DNA from: CAVSUZ01 sp963791885
GTDB lineage: Bacteria; Pseudomonadota; Alphaproteobacteria; Acetobacterales; Acetobacteraceae
Reading direction: 5' to 3'
DNA length: 64,000 nucleotides
Assembly (NCBI GenBank): GCA_963791885.1
Contig: CAWBUL010000004.1
Location: forward strand, 1,178,001-1,242,000
How positions within the stretch are numbered: the first letter of the stretch is position 1; every line of letters starts with the position of its first letter. Shown piece by piece: positions 8,555 through 17,784 of the stretch. The notes under the pieces are model-generated. The model searched no databases. It worked only from the letters and a program-made list of their open reading frames with translations, and was not told where the DNA came from. The translations under genes and the position numbers were made by a program.

Positions 8555-9169
8555 ATGGGCGGTTTTTTCGCGCATCTAAAGGAACAACGCTGGGACGATC
8601 ACCGTTATTACCATCACAGCCGAATTAATCAGAGCTTACACCTCGTCAGTGCGTTGAGCTTCCTGTGCGCCTATGTCGCCGCCTTTCGCGATCCAGCCGG
8701 TGCTTCCCTGATCGGGTGGCTACTGGCGATGACAAGCCGCCAGGTTGGGCATCTCTTCTTCGAGCCCAAGGGCTATGACGAGGTGAACCACGCAACGCAC
8801 GAATATAAAGAAGCGATTAAGGTCGGTTATAACCTGCGGCGGAAGATCGTCCTGCTGACGATCTGGGCATTGTCGCCGCTGGTCCTGGTATTCGACCCCA
8901 CGTTGTTCGGGCTGCTGGCGCGGCCGGCGAGCGTCAGCGGGTTTCTGCGGCATCTTGGTTATCTCTGGCTCGCGATTGGCGGGGCGGCGTTGCTCGTGCG
9001 CACCGTCCATCTGTTCTTTATCAGTAGTGTGGAGACCGGCATCGTTTGGGCAACCAAGATCCTTACTGACCCATTCCACGACGTGAAACTGTATTACCGC
9101 GCGCCGGCCTATCTGCTGCGCGGCGAGTTGTTCGATACGCCGCTGGCCGAAGGTCATCACGGCATCTGA
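8555..9169 (+). CDS. Polytopic membrane protein with conserved His motifs
   Basis: 204 aa from the ATG at 8555 (an in-frame extension to 8444 lacks a ribosome site and looks non-native). Four hydrophobic segments are visible. The loops contain HRYYHHSRINQSLHLVSA and RQVGHLFFEPKGYDEVNHA, His/Asp-rich and positioned like a membrane-embedded metal site. I do not recognise a named family with confidence; fatty-acid/lipid-modifying membrane proteins (for example DUF962/Mpo1-like) are possible. It is followed by a GC-rich hairpin and by the aminotransferase/phosphatidylserine decarboxylase pair, which hints at lipid metabolism. Confidence 0.7.
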   Translation: MGGFFAHLKEQRWDDHRYYHHSRINQSLHLVSALSFLCAYVAAFRDPAGASLIGWLLAMTSRQVGHLFFEPKGYDEVNHATHEYKEAIKVGYNLRRKIVLLTIWALSPLVLVFDPTLFGLLARPASVSGFLRHLGYLWLAIGGAALLVRTVHLFFISSVETGIVWATKILTDPFHDVKLYYRAPAYLLRGELFDTPLAEGHHGI

Positions 9170-9235
9170 AACCCATAAGGCCGCGGCTCGCGCGGCCTTG
9201 CCGACTTGATTAAGCGACACGCCAAGTCAAGAAAC

Positions 9236-9272
9236 CCAGATCATGGCTCGCCTTCAACGAGCCATGATCTGG
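9236..9272 (-). terminator. Perfect 15-bp stem hairpin at aminotransferase 3' end
   Basis: Arms 9236-9250 and 9258-9272 are perfectly complementary with a 7-base loop. On the minus strand the second arm is followed by GGGTTTCTT, a weak T tract. The aminotransferase stop codon (9256-9254) lies in the loop, so the last codons of the gene form one arm. A second GC-rich inverted repeat (AAGGCCGCG-GCTC-GCGCGGCCTT, about 9177-9199) ends the convergent membrane protein gene. Together they make a two-way termination zone. Confidence 0.6.
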
Positions 9273-10909
9273 CCCAGCATCTCGCGCAGGATGCGCCGGC
9301 GGATGCCTTTGTTGCTGGCCTCGCCGCCCCACCACCAGCCGTCGCGGGCCATGGCACGGACAGCGGCGGTGAAGCGCTCGGCGACCGCGGTGAAATCAGC
9401 CTCGGTATAATTCAGACTGAAGATCAGCCTCCCGGTGCCAACCCAACTCAATGCAATTCCTTCGGCACGAAGATAGTATTGCAGCATCCAGTTATAGCGC
9501 GACGGGCGCGTGTAGCAGACCGTCCAGATGGTCGACAGATTAGCTACGCGGACCGGCAAATCCTCGGCCGCCAGTGCATCATTCAATTGAGCTGCACGCC
9601 TATTCCAGGTGTCGTCCAGTCCTTCGTACAGGGCCTGAATCTCAGCCGTGTCCAGCTGCCGCAGGAACTCCGCCATGGCGCCCATGACATAAGGATGGCT
9701 GTTGAACGTGCCGCGCGCGAAGCATACATCTGCAGGGCGATCGTCTCGATACCGGCGCATCAGGTCGGATCGGCCGCACACGACGCCGATCGGCAGACCG
9801 CCCCCGACCGTCTTGCCATAGGTCACAAGATCGGGCCGCACGCCAAAGTATTCTGCCGCCCCGCCGCGAGCGAGGCGGAAACCGACGAACACCTCGTCGA
9901 AGATCAGCGGGATGCCGCGCTGCGAACAGACCTCACGCAATGCACGCAGCCAAGCGGCGTAGGCGTCGCGGCGGAATTCGGCCTGGCGCTTGCTGTCCAC
10001 CAGGCCCGAATCGGCCGGCGCGGAGGAGTTCGGATGCAGTGCTTGGAGCGGGTTTACCAAAACGCACGCGATATTCCGGCGGGTGCGCAGGACGCGCAGA
10101 CTCCGCTCGGACATGTCGCGCAGCGTGTAGGTATCCGGTTCTGGCGCAGGATTACCGATGCCCGGCTGCACATCGCCCCACCAGCCATGATACGCGCCGG
10201 TGAAGCGCACGATCTTGCGCCGTCCGGTGTGGTAGCGTGCAAGCCGCACCGCCTGCATCACCGCTTCGGTACCGGACATGTGGAAGGAGACTTCATCGAG
10301 GCCGGAAATGGCACGCAGACGTTCCACGTTCTCCGCCACGACCGGATGATAGGCGCCCAGCACAGGTCCCAGCGCACCAACCTCCTGGCCGGCGCGTGCA
10401 ATGCACTCCTTATAGAAATCGTAGCCGAGAAGATTCACGCCATACGATCCGGCCAGATCATAAAACTGGTTGCCGTCCAGATCAGTCAGCATCACACCGT
10501 GCGAGGCGCAGAAGAACACCCCGGCGCCGAGTTGCGCCCGCACATAGCGGCTGAACGGGAAGGGCACGCGATAAAGGCTGGTGAATTGCAGGTCCGAAAT
10601 GCCGGGCTCCGCCGCTTTCGTCAGCGCGCGGGTTCGCGGATATTTGTCGGCATAGTATTGCGCCAGGCTCTCAAAGCCGGCACGCCGGCGACCCGCGATG
10701 TCATCGGGCGCATCGTCGGCACGGAAGAACCGGTCGTCAGTGAATTCATAATACGGCATACGCGACGCCACCAAGCGCGCGAGTCGCGCATGCCCGGCGA
10801 GCGAGGGATGCTTCGCGCGGGACAGCAGCAGCCGTTTGCGGGCTTGATAGGTCGCGAGAGAGAGCGCGCCGGCACCCGCCGCGAGCATAACGGCACTCGC
10901 CATCACCAC
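9254..10909 (-). CDS. Class III PLP aminotransferase (glutamate-1-semialdehyde aminomutase-like), membrane-anchored
   Basis: 551 aa, longer than the usual 430. The first 30 residues are hydrophobic (AVMLAAGAGALSLATYQA), a probable membrane anchor. After a 90-residue linker comes the fold-type I domain: LTDLDGNQFYDLAGSYGVNL, MSGTEAVMQAVRLAR (PLP phosphate loop), GAYHGWWGD, IFDEVFVGFRL (Asp to pyridine N) and the Schiff-base Lys in TYGKTVGGGLPIG. All catalytic residues are present. The location argues against haem synthesis. It is divergent from the phosphatidylserine decarboxylase with only 23 bases between starts, so a role in an amine-bearing lipid or other membrane-linked amine is possible (inference). 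Confidence 0.8.
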   Translation of the reverse strand: MVMASAVMLAAGAGALSLATYQARKRLLLSRAKHPSLAGHARLARLVASRMPYYEFTDDRFFRADDAPDDIAGRRRAGFESLAQYYADKYPRTRALTKAAEPGISDLQFTSLYRVPFPFSRYVRAQLGAGVFFCASHGVMLTDLDGNQFYDLAGSYGVNLLGYDFYKECIARAGQEVGALGPVLGAYHPVVAENVERLRAISGLDEVSFHMSGTEAVMQAVRLARYHTGRRKIVRFTGAYHGWWGDVQPGIGNPAPEPDTYTLRDMSERSLRVLRTRRNIACVLVNPLQALHPNSSAPADSGLVDSKRQAEFRRDAYAAWLRALREVCSQRGIPLIFDEVFVGFRLARGGAAEYFGVRPDLVTYGKTVGGGLPIGVVCGRSDLMRRYRDDRPADVCFARGTFNSHPYVMGAMAEFLRQLDTAEIQALYEGLDDTWNRRAAQLNDALAAEDLPVRVANLSTIWTVCYTRPSRYNWMLQYYLRAEGIALSWVGTGRLIFSLNYTEADFTAVAERFTAAVRAMARDGWWWGGEASNKGIRRRILREMLGQIMAR

Positions 10910-10932
10910 GTCTCCCCGTTCACTCGCTGGGC

Positions 10933-11829
10933 ATGACTAACCTGCGCTCCACGCTTCTGCGTATTGCCGCACAGGAGGATGTTAACTTTCTCCTGACGAA
11001 TCGCATTCCGCGGCGACTGGCGACGCGATTCATGGGCTGGTTCAGCCGCATCGAAAATCCGCTGATCTGCCGAACCTCCATCGCTGTCTGGCGGTTGTTC
11101 GCCGATCTCGATCTGACCGATGCGCAGACGACGGACTTCCGCAGCTTGCACGACTGCTTCACGCGCCACCTCCGCCCCGGCGCGCGTGTGATCGATCCAG
11201 CGGAAGGCTGGCTCGTCAGTCCGTGCGACGCGATCGTGGGGGCGCAGGGTACGGTGCAAGACGGCGTGGCCCTGCAGATCAAGGGCTCCCCGTACCGGCT
11301 CGCCGATCTGTTTGCTGATGCGCAGCGCGCGGCCAAGTACCGCGACGGGAGCTTCGTAACGCTGCGCCTGACCTCTGCGATGTATCATCGCTTTCACGCG
11401 CCCCATGACTGCGTAGTGGACTCGGTCACATACATCTCCGGCGACACATGGAATGTAAATCCGATTGCGCTCAAACGGATCGAACGCCTGTTCTGCCGCA
11501 ACGAGCGTGCGGTTCTGCGGCTGCGTCTCAAGGACCGTGCCGAGGCGGTCTCGCTCGTCGCCGTTGCCGCGATTCTGGTCGCGGGCATCCGCCTCAGTTT
11601 CCTCGATACGGCTCTGCGCGCGCATGGCTCGGGCACGATCCGGTGCAGCGTGCCCCTGCCGCGTGGTGCGGAGCTTGGCTGGTTCGAGCATGGTTCGACT
11701 ATCATCCTGTTCGCACCGCCCGGTTGCCGCTTGCGCGAAGACATCGCGGAAGGTGCTCGGGTACGCGCCGGTCAGAAACTGATTCGTTTGCCATTCGGGG
11801 ATACAGGTGACGGTCCGGTGAAAGCATGA
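10933..11829 (+). CDS. psd: Phosphatidylserine decarboxylase
   Basis: 298 aa, close to the E. coli-type enzyme length. It makes phosphatidylethanolamine from phosphatidylserine at the membrane. Conserved blocks: the N-terminal FMGWFSRIENPLI helix, LVSPCDAIVGAQG, LQIKGSPYRLADLF, LRLTSAMYHRFHAPHDC (catalytic His) and the self-cleavage site in ELGWFEHGSTIILFAP, where GST replaces the usual LGST by HGST and the serine becomes the pyruvoyl group. The ATG is 23 bases from the divergent aminotransferase start. The His before GST is a small departure from the canonical Leu. Confidence 0.88.
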   Translation: MTNLRSTLLRIAAQEDVNFLLTNRIPRRLATRFMGWFSRIENPLICRTSIAVWRLFADLDLTDAQTTDFRSLHDCFTRHLRPGARVIDPAEGWLVSPCDAIVGAQGTVQDGVALQIKGSPYRLADLFADAQRAAKYRDGSFVTLRLTSAMYHRFHAPHDCVVDSVTYISGDTWNVNPIALKRIERLFCRNERAVLRLRLKDRAEAVSLVAVAAILVAGIRLSFLDTALRAHGSGTIRCSVPLPRGAELGWFEHGSTIILFAPPGCRLREDIAEGARVRAGQKLIRLPFGDTGDGPVKA

Positions 11830-11896
11830 AGATTCGTTGACGGCTCAGCACCCGGCGTTCGGCTTTCGGTAAGTTTCTCCCCGCAAACTGCGGGGC

Positions 11897-13404
11897 ATGC
11901 AGGACCTCTTGGACAGGCCCGCCTCTGCCGACGTTCTGGCTTTCACCTCATTGCTGGCCAGCAATCCCGGATCGGCGTCCTTGCGGGCCGCACTCGCGGG
12001 CGCCCTGTTGGACGCAGGCGACATAGATGGCGCAGTGCAGGAAGCCTCGATGGCCCTGGCAGCCGATCCGTCGATGGTCCAGGCCTGGCTGACGCGGGCC
12101 ACGGCACGAAAGGCCCAATGTGATTTCGCCGGCGGGGCGCACGACTTCGCGCAAGCCGACCGGTTGGTCCCGGGCCGCGGCGCTATCCTGGTCAACCTGG
12201 CGCACTGCCTGGCAGAAAGCGGCCAGCTTGCGGAAGCCGAGGACGTCCTGCGCCGCGCAGTTGCGGTCGCGCCGCGCAGTGCCGAAGCGCAGGCGAGTCT
12301 CGGCTCGGTTCTGGTTCGTCAGGATCGCCTGGCCGAGGCTGAGGGTCCATGCCGAGCGGCGCTGACCCTCGATCCCGAGATGGTCCGCGCCCATCAGAAC
12401 CTGTCGGCTATCTTAGCCAGGACCGATCCGACCGCGGCCCGCGCCCATCGCGATGCCGCTTATCAGCGCCAATCGGTTTTCATCGAGCCGGCACCGTGGC
12501 CCGAGCGTCGCTGCTGGTGCTCGCCGCGGCCGACGCGGCGAACGTGCCGCTGCAACACCTCATGCCGCGCACCCGCACCACCGTGATCCGCTGGTACGTC
12601 GAGTTCGCGGCCCAGGATCAGGACCGCGCCCTGCCGCCCTTCGACGTGATCTTCAACGCGATCGGCGAGGCGGAACTCACCCCCGATTTCCCCCGCTCCG
12701 TCCAGCGCCTTCTTGATGCACACCGAACGCGCGTGGTGAACCATCCCACGCAGGTCGCACGGACAAGCCGGGCGAACCTGCCGTCCCTGCTGCAAGGGAT
12801 CGAAGGTGTCGTCGTGCCGCCGGTGATCCGCCTCGGGCCGGACTTGCCCGAGCGGATGGTGCCGGCTGGCGTTCGGCCTCCCGTGCTGATCCGCCCCATC
12901 GGCACGCATGGCGGGGATGGGGTGCGTCGGATCGAGGACCCGGTGGAATTGTCCGCCGTGACCGAGCAAACCGGCACTGTCACCCAATTCGTGGACTTCC
13001 GCTCCTCGGACGGTTGGCACCGGAAGTATCGCGTGGTGTTCGTCGACGGCGCGATGTTCCCCTACCACCTCGCCATTTCTCGCCATTGGCTGGTGCATCA
13101 CTGGACGGCCGGTATGGAATCCGATCCGGACCGGCGGACAGAGGAGGCGCGCTTCCTCGCCGGCCCGCATGCCGTGCTGGGCACCGCCGCCATGACAGCG
13201 CTGGAGCAGATCGGCACGCGCCTTGGCCTTGACTATGGCGGGGTTGACTTCTCGCTGCTGCCGGACGGCCGCGTCCTGGTATTCGAGGCCAACGCGGCGA
13301 TGCTTGTCCATCCCGAGGATGACCCGGCCTTCGCCTATCGGAACACGGTGATGGAGGCGATCCAGTCCGCCTTCACCCGGCTGCTGGTGCGGAAAGCGCG
13401 CTGA
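11897..13404 (+). pseudogene. TPR-ATP-grasp fusion protein, one-base frameshift
   Basis: The N-terminal 190 residues are tetratricopeptide repeats (for example AEDVLRRAVAVAPRSAEAQA and AEGPCRAALTLDPEMVRAHQ). At about 12505-12510 the frame changes and continues as VLAAADAANVPLQHLMPR, then an ATP-grasp fold: LIRPIGTHGGDGVRRI, the KYRVVFVDG-P-H segment, and LDYGGVDFSLLPDGRVLVFE-N with the metal-binding Glu and Asn. One added base gives a single protein of 502 aa. TPR-ATP-grasp fusions of this kind occur in alphaproteobacteria; the ligated substrate is unknown. Alternatively these are two overlapping genes, but the second lacks a good start. Confidence 0.7.
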
Positions 13405-13478
13405 TCCTGCGGTTTGGGCTATCGACGCCTGCTTGATCCGACCTTGCGCGGCGCGGCGACCCGCACGATACAGCCCGC

Positions 13479-16103
13479 ATGAATGACGCCCCGATGGAGG
13501 CCAATCGGGAGGGCCCCCGATACGACTTCCGCACCGCCGAACCGCGCTGGCAGGCCGCCTGGGCCGCACGCGAGTGCTTTCGCGTGGCCGACGTTCCGGC
13601 GGACAGCAAGCCCAAATACTACGTGCTGGAGATGTTCCCCTATCCGTCCGGCAAAATCCATATGGGGCACGTGCGCAACTACACGCTGGGGGACGTGATC
13701 GCGCGCTACAAGCGGGCGAGGGGCTTCAGCGTGCTGCATCCGATGGGATGGGATGCGTTCGGCCTGCCGGCCGAGAACGCGGCGCGTGAGCGGGGAGTCG
13801 ACCCGGCGAAGTGGACCTGGGACAACATTGCCACCATGCGTGTGGAACTCAAGCGCATGGGGATGTCGCTGGACTGGGAGCGGGAATTCGCCACCTGCGA
13901 TCCCGCCTATTATGGCCACCAGCAGAAGCTGTTCCTCGATTTCCTGCGCGCCGGACTGGTGGAGCGCAAGGAAAGCTGGGTGAATTGGGATCCGGTCGAT
14001 GGCACCGTGCTGGCGAATGAGCAGGTGATTGACGGGAGGGGGTGGCGGAGCGGCGCGCTGGTCGAGAAGAAGCAGCTCAGCCAATGGTTCCTGCGCATCA
14101 CCGAATACGCGCCGCAGCTTCTGGATGCGCTGAACACGCTGGATCGCTGGCCTGAGCGCGTTCGGGTCATGCAGGAGAAATGGATCGGCCGCAGCGAGGG
14201 TGCGCGGCTCCGCTTTGCCCTGGACCAACCCGAGGCCGGAATTCGCGACGTCGAGGTTTACACGACGCGCCCGGACACTCTGTTCGGTATGTCCTTTCTG
14301 GCGCTGGCGCCGGAGCATCCGTTGGCCGCGGCTGTCGCGGCTCAGGATAGCAACGCCGCCGCGTTCATCGCGGAATGTCGCCGGATGGGGACCAGCGAGG
14401 CGGTGATCGAGACAGCGGAAAAGCGCGGCTACGATACCGGCCTACGTGTGCGCCATCCGTTTACGGATCAGACCTTCCCGGTGTGGATCGCCAATTTCGT
14501 CCTGATGGAATACGGCACTGGCGCGATTTTCGGCTGCCCGGCGCACGACCAGCGGGATCTCGACTTTGCTCGTGCCTACGGCCTGCATGTCCGGCCTGTG
14601 GTTTTACCCCCGGACGCTGATCCCTCCACATTCGCCATTGGTGCGGAGGCGTATGTCGGGCCGGGGACAATCTACAACTCGGGCTTCCTCGACGGGTTGG
14701 ATGTCGAGGCCGCAAAGCGCTGCGCGATCGAACGACTTGAGCAGCTTGGCATGGGCCGCGGCGAGGTCAACTGGCGGCTGCGCGACTGGGGTGTGTCGCG
14801 CCAGCGCGGGTGGGGCTGTCCGATCCCGATCATTTACTGTGAGGCATGCGGCGTGGTGCCCGTGCCGGATGATACGCTGCCGGTGACGCTACCCGACGAC
14901 GCGCGCTTCGATCGTCCGGGCAATCCGCTGGATTATCATCCGACGTGGAAGCACGTGCCGTGCCCAGCCTGCGGCAAGCCCGCGCGCCGTGAGACAGATA
15001 CGTTCGATACGTTCGTCGATAGTTCCTGGTATTTCGCACGCTTCTGCAGTCCCAAGGCGAACAAGCCGGTCGAACAGGCCGCGGTGAACCATTGGATGCC
15101 GGTCGATCAGTACATCGGCGGCATCGAACACGCCATCCTTCACCTGCTCTACTCGCGCTTCTTCGCCCGCGCCATGAAAGTTACCGGCTATCTGGAGGTC
15201 GAGGAGCCGTTCGCCGGTCTGTTCACCCAGGGCATGGTAACGCATGAAAGCTATCGCAGTGCCGAAGGGCCGAGCGGCACCTGGCTTTACCCGGACGAGG
15301 TGATCCGCAATCCGGATGGGTCGTCGGTGCATCGCACGAGCGGAGAGCCGGTGGCGGTGGGGCGTGTGGAGGCGATGAGCAAATCCAAGCGCAACACAGT
15401 CGATCCCGAGGCGATCATCACCCGCTACGGCGCGGATACCGCACGTTGGTTTATCCTGGCCGATAATCCGCCCGACCGGGACATGGAGTGGACGGAAGCC
15501 GGTGTAGCCGGTGCGTTCCGCTTTACCCAGCGGGTGTACCGGCTGGCCGAGGCGCTGGAGGGGACCGATCCGGGCGAAGCGCCATCGGCCTTCAGTGACG
15601 CGTCGCGCGTTCTGCGGCGGGCCACGCATCGAACCATCGCGGCCGTGACCGAGGCCATCGAGAGCTTCGCCTTCAATGTCGGTGTCGCGCGTCTGCATGA
15701 ACTCGTGAACGCCATCGCCGATGCCGAGCGTATCCCCAACTCAGCCGGCCTGCTTTGGGCACGCCACGAGGCAATGGCGGTGCTCGCTCGCCTGATGGCG
15801 CCGATGGCACCGCATCTGGCGGAGGAAGTGCATGTGCTGTTGCAGCCCGCTAGCGGCCTGGTCGCAGAGATGCCGTGGCCTGAGGCAGATCCCGCGCTGG
15901 TTGCGGCGGAGAGCGTGACGATCGCAGTGCAGGTCGGGGGCAAGCTGCGGGGCACCATTACCATGCCGCCCGGCTCCCCTGAGAACTCTGTCTTGCAGGC
16001 CGCTTCCGCCGAATCAAACGTGGCGCGGCTGTTGCACGGCAAGCGCATTATCAAGCGGATCTATGTTCCGGACCGGATCGTGAACTTCGTGGTGGCCGGA
16101 TGA
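13479..16103 (+). CDS. leuS: Leucyl-tRNA synthetase
   Basis: 874 aa, normal bacterial length. It charges tRNA-Leu in the cytoplasm. The class I HIGH signature is in YPSGKIHMGHVRNYTLGD and KMSKS in AMSKSKRNTVDPE. The CP1 editing domain contains the conserved threonine region VEVYTTRPDTLFGM and MEYGTGAIFGCPAHDQRD. A zinc-like Cys cluster (CEACGVVPVP and CPACGKPARRETD) and the DTFDTFVDSSWYFARF block are present. It overlaps the next gene by 4 bases (ATGA), forming a leuS-lptE-holA operon, a standard alphaproteobacterial arrangement. Confidence 0.97.
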   Translation: MNDAPMEANREGPRYDFRTAEPRWQAAWAARECFRVADVPADSKPKYYVLEMFPYPSGKIHMGHVRNYTLGDVIARYKRARGFSVLHPMGWDAFGLPAENAARERGVDPAKWTWDNIATMRVELKRMGMSLDWEREFATCDPAYYGHQQKLFLDFLRAGLVERKESWVNWDPVDGTVLANEQVIDGRGWRSGALVEKKQLSQWFLRITEYAPQLLDALNTLDRWPERVRVMQEKWIGRSEGARLRFALDQPEAGIRDVEVYTTRPDTLFGMSFLALAPEHPLAAAVAAQDSNAAAFIAECRRMGTSEAVIETAEKRGYDTGLRVRHPFTDQTFPVWIANFVLMEYGTGAIFGCPAHDQRDLDFARAYGLHVRPVVLPPDADPSTFAIGAEAYVGPGTIYNSGFLDGLDVEAAKRCAIERLEQLGMGRGEVNWRLRDWGVSRQRGWGCPIPIIYCEACGVVPVPDDTLPVTLPDDARFDRPGNPLDYHPTWKHVPCPACGKPARRETDTFDTFVDSSWYFARFCSPKANKPVEQAAVNHWMPVDQYIGGIEHAILHLLYSRFFARAMKVTGYLEVEEPFAGLFTQGMVTHESYRSAEGPSGTWLYPDEVIRNPDGSSVHRTSGEPVAVGRVEAMSKSKRNTVDPEAIITRYGADTARWFILADNPPDRDMEWTEAGVAGAFRFTQRVYRLAEALEGTDPGEAPSAFSDASRVLRRATHRTIAAVTEAIESFAFNVGVARLHELVNAIADAERIPNSAGLLWARHEAMAVLARLMAPMAPHLAEEVHVLLQPASGLVAEMPWPEADPALVAAESVTIAVQVGGKLRGTITMPPGSPENSVLQAASAESNVARLLHGKRIIKRIYVPDRIVNFVVAG

Positions 16104-16630
16104 GAAGGCTGGCGCGCCGATCGGTGCTTCTGGGTGCGTTGGGCCTTACAGGCTGCGGGTTCGAGCCGGTGTATATGCCGAGCGCCGGCGACACGCCCGG
16201 CGTGGCCCAGCGCGAACTGGCGGCAATCGACGTGTCGCTCATCCCGGACCGGCCCGGTCAGTTGCTGCGCCAGGCACTGCAGCAACGCCTGGGCGGGGCT
16301 GACCCGTCGGCCCCGCAATATACCCTGAACGTGGCTTACTGGATCGCGGGCGAGGGCATCGGCATCTTGCCGGACAACACGGCAACCTACGTTCGCATGT
16401 TCGGCAACGCGAACTGGTCGCTTGTGGCGCGTGACCCGGCGCGTACTCCGATCACCTCGGGGTATTCTCGGGTGCAGGACTCGGTAAATATCTTCCAGAA
16501 TCAGTATTTCGGTGCGGAGCTGGACACCGAGAAAACCTGGACCCAGATCGCCAACTCCATGGCTGACCAGATCACGCTGCGGCTCGCAACGTTCTTCCGC
16601 GCGCAGGCGGCCCGTCAGCACCTGACGTAG
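16100..16630 (+). CDS. lptE: LPS-assembly lipoprotein LptE
   Basis: 176 aa. The signal peptide ends in a lipobox (LGLTGCGFEPVY) with the lipidated Cys at about residue 19; the GCGFxPxY start of the mature chain is characteristic of LptE-like proteins. It should sit on the inner leaflet of the outer membrane and plug the LptD porin during LPS insertion. Its place between leuS and holA is the conserved position of lptE in proteobacteria, which strengthens a call that sequence similarity alone would leave weak. Confidence 0.85.
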   Translation: MRRLARRSVLLGALGLTGCGFEPVYMPSAGDTPGVAQRELAAIDVSLIPDRPGQLLRQALQQRLGGADPSAPQYTLNVAYWIAGEGIGILPDNTATYVRMFGNANWSLVARDPARTPITSGYSRVQDSVNIFQNQYFGAELDTEKTWTQIANSMADQITLRLATFFRAQAARQHLT

Positions 16631-16636
16631 AGCACA

Positions 16637-17659
16637 ATGAAGCTTGATGCGCGGCGCCTCCCCGCGTTCTTGCGCGATCCCAGTGTGTGCCGTGTGGTGC
16701 TGCTGCACGGGGAGGATGTCGGGCTGATCCGCGAGCGCGCCGAGGCGCTGACCCGCGCGGTCGCCGGCGGGCTCGACGATCCGTTCCGCGTTTCCGAGCT
16801 CGACCGTGAGGATATCGCCGCCCTCCCGGATGAAGCGGCATCCCTGTCTTTGATGGGCGGTCGCCGCGTGGTGCGCGTGCGAGAGGCGACGGACGCGGCG
16901 ACCGGGCCGGTCGAAGCCGCGTTGCGCGGGAAAGGCGAGGCGCTGCTCATTCTGGAAGCGGCGCACTTGCCCACCCGATCCCGTTTGCGCGCGTTGCTGG
17001 AAAAGGCGGCGGATGCGGCTGTGATCGCCTGTTATCCGGAGGAGGGCCGGGCGCTGGAGGCGACGATCCAGGCCGCACTGCAAGCCGAGGGGATCGGATC
17101 GGAACCGGAGGCGCTCGCCTGGTTGGCCTCCCGCCTCGGCGCAGACCGGGCGAGCACACGCGCGGAGCTTGAAAAGTTGGTTCTCTATGTGGGGCAGGGC
17201 GGCCGGCTTGATATGGCGGCCGCGGCCGCGTGCGTCGGCGACCTGGCAGGCCTTTCACTAGATGACGCGCTGTTCGCCGCGACGGCGGGTGACGTTGCCC
17301 TCGCGGACCGTGCGCTGGAACTGGCGCTCGGAGAAGGGGAGACGCCGGTCGGCGTGATCCGCGCGGCGCTCGGGCACATGAACCGGCTGCACCGCGCGCG
17401 GCTCGCGGTTGATGAGGGACTCAGTCCGGCGGATGCCGCGAAAGCGGCACGGCCCCCGGTTTTCTTTCGTCGTGTGAATGCGTTCAGCCGGGCACTCGCG
17501 CTTTGGCCGGCTGCATCCTTGAGCGGCGCCATGGCGGGGCTGGCGGAGGCTGAGCGTGCCTGCAAGAGCACGGGCAGCCCGGACCAGGTGATCTGCCGGA
17601 ACGTGATTCTGGCTGTGGCGCGGCGTGCGGCATCGCGGCAGCGCAAGCCGGGCGTGTGA
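16637..17659 (+). CDS. holA: DNA polymerase III subunit delta
   Basis: 340 aa, the clamp-loader wrench subunit that opens the beta clamp. The N-terminal MKLDARRLPAFLRDP and VVLLHGEDVGLIRERA match the family start, and RVREATDAATGPVEAAL leads to the domain II helices. YPEEGRALEATIQAAL and ASTRAELEKLVLYVG are family blocks, followed by the collar-domain helices (VIRAALGHMNRLHRARL). The start lies 6 bases after lptE. It is the last gene of the operon, before tRNA-Glu. Confidence 0.93.
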   Translation: MKLDARRLPAFLRDPSVCRVVLLHGEDVGLIRERAEALTRAVAGGLDDPFRVSELDREDIAALPDEAASLSLMGGRRVVRVREATDAATGPVEAALRGKGEALLILEAAHLPTRSRLRALLEKAADAAVIACYPEEGRALEATIQAALQAEGIGSEPEALAWLASRLGADRASTRAELEKLVLYVGQGGRLDMAAAAACVGDLAGLSLDDALFAATAGDVALADRALELALGEGETPVGVIRAALGHMNRLHRARLAVDEGLSPADAAKAARPPVFFRRVNAFSRALALWPAASLSGAMAGLAEAERACKSTGSPDQVICRNVILAVARRAASRQRKPGV

Positions 17660-17708
17660 TGGATGCCGGGTTGAATGGTCCGTTGCGTCGGGCTACATCC
17701 GCCGAGCG

Positions 17709-17784
17709 GTCCCGTTCGTCTAGAGGCCCAGGACACCGCCCTCTCACGGCGGCAGCAGGGGTTCGAATCCCCTACGGGACGCCA
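17709..17784 (+). tRNA. tRNA-Glu (anticodon CTC)
   Basis: 76 nt with encoded CCA. The acceptor stem GTCCCGT pairs with ACGGGAC, followed by discriminator G and CCA. The anticodon stem CCGCC/GGCGG encloses the 7-base loop CTCTCAC, giving anticodon CTC for GAG. The T arm is AGGGGTTCGAATCCCCT with the canonical TTCGAAT loop. A recombinase relic on the opposite strand ends inside the 3' part of this tRNA, marking it as a used integration site. Confidence 0.97.

Noticed and set aside
9206..10936. 576-aa plus-strand open frame
   Set aside because: Antisense shadow of the class III aminotransferase, which has all catalytic motifs on the minus strand.
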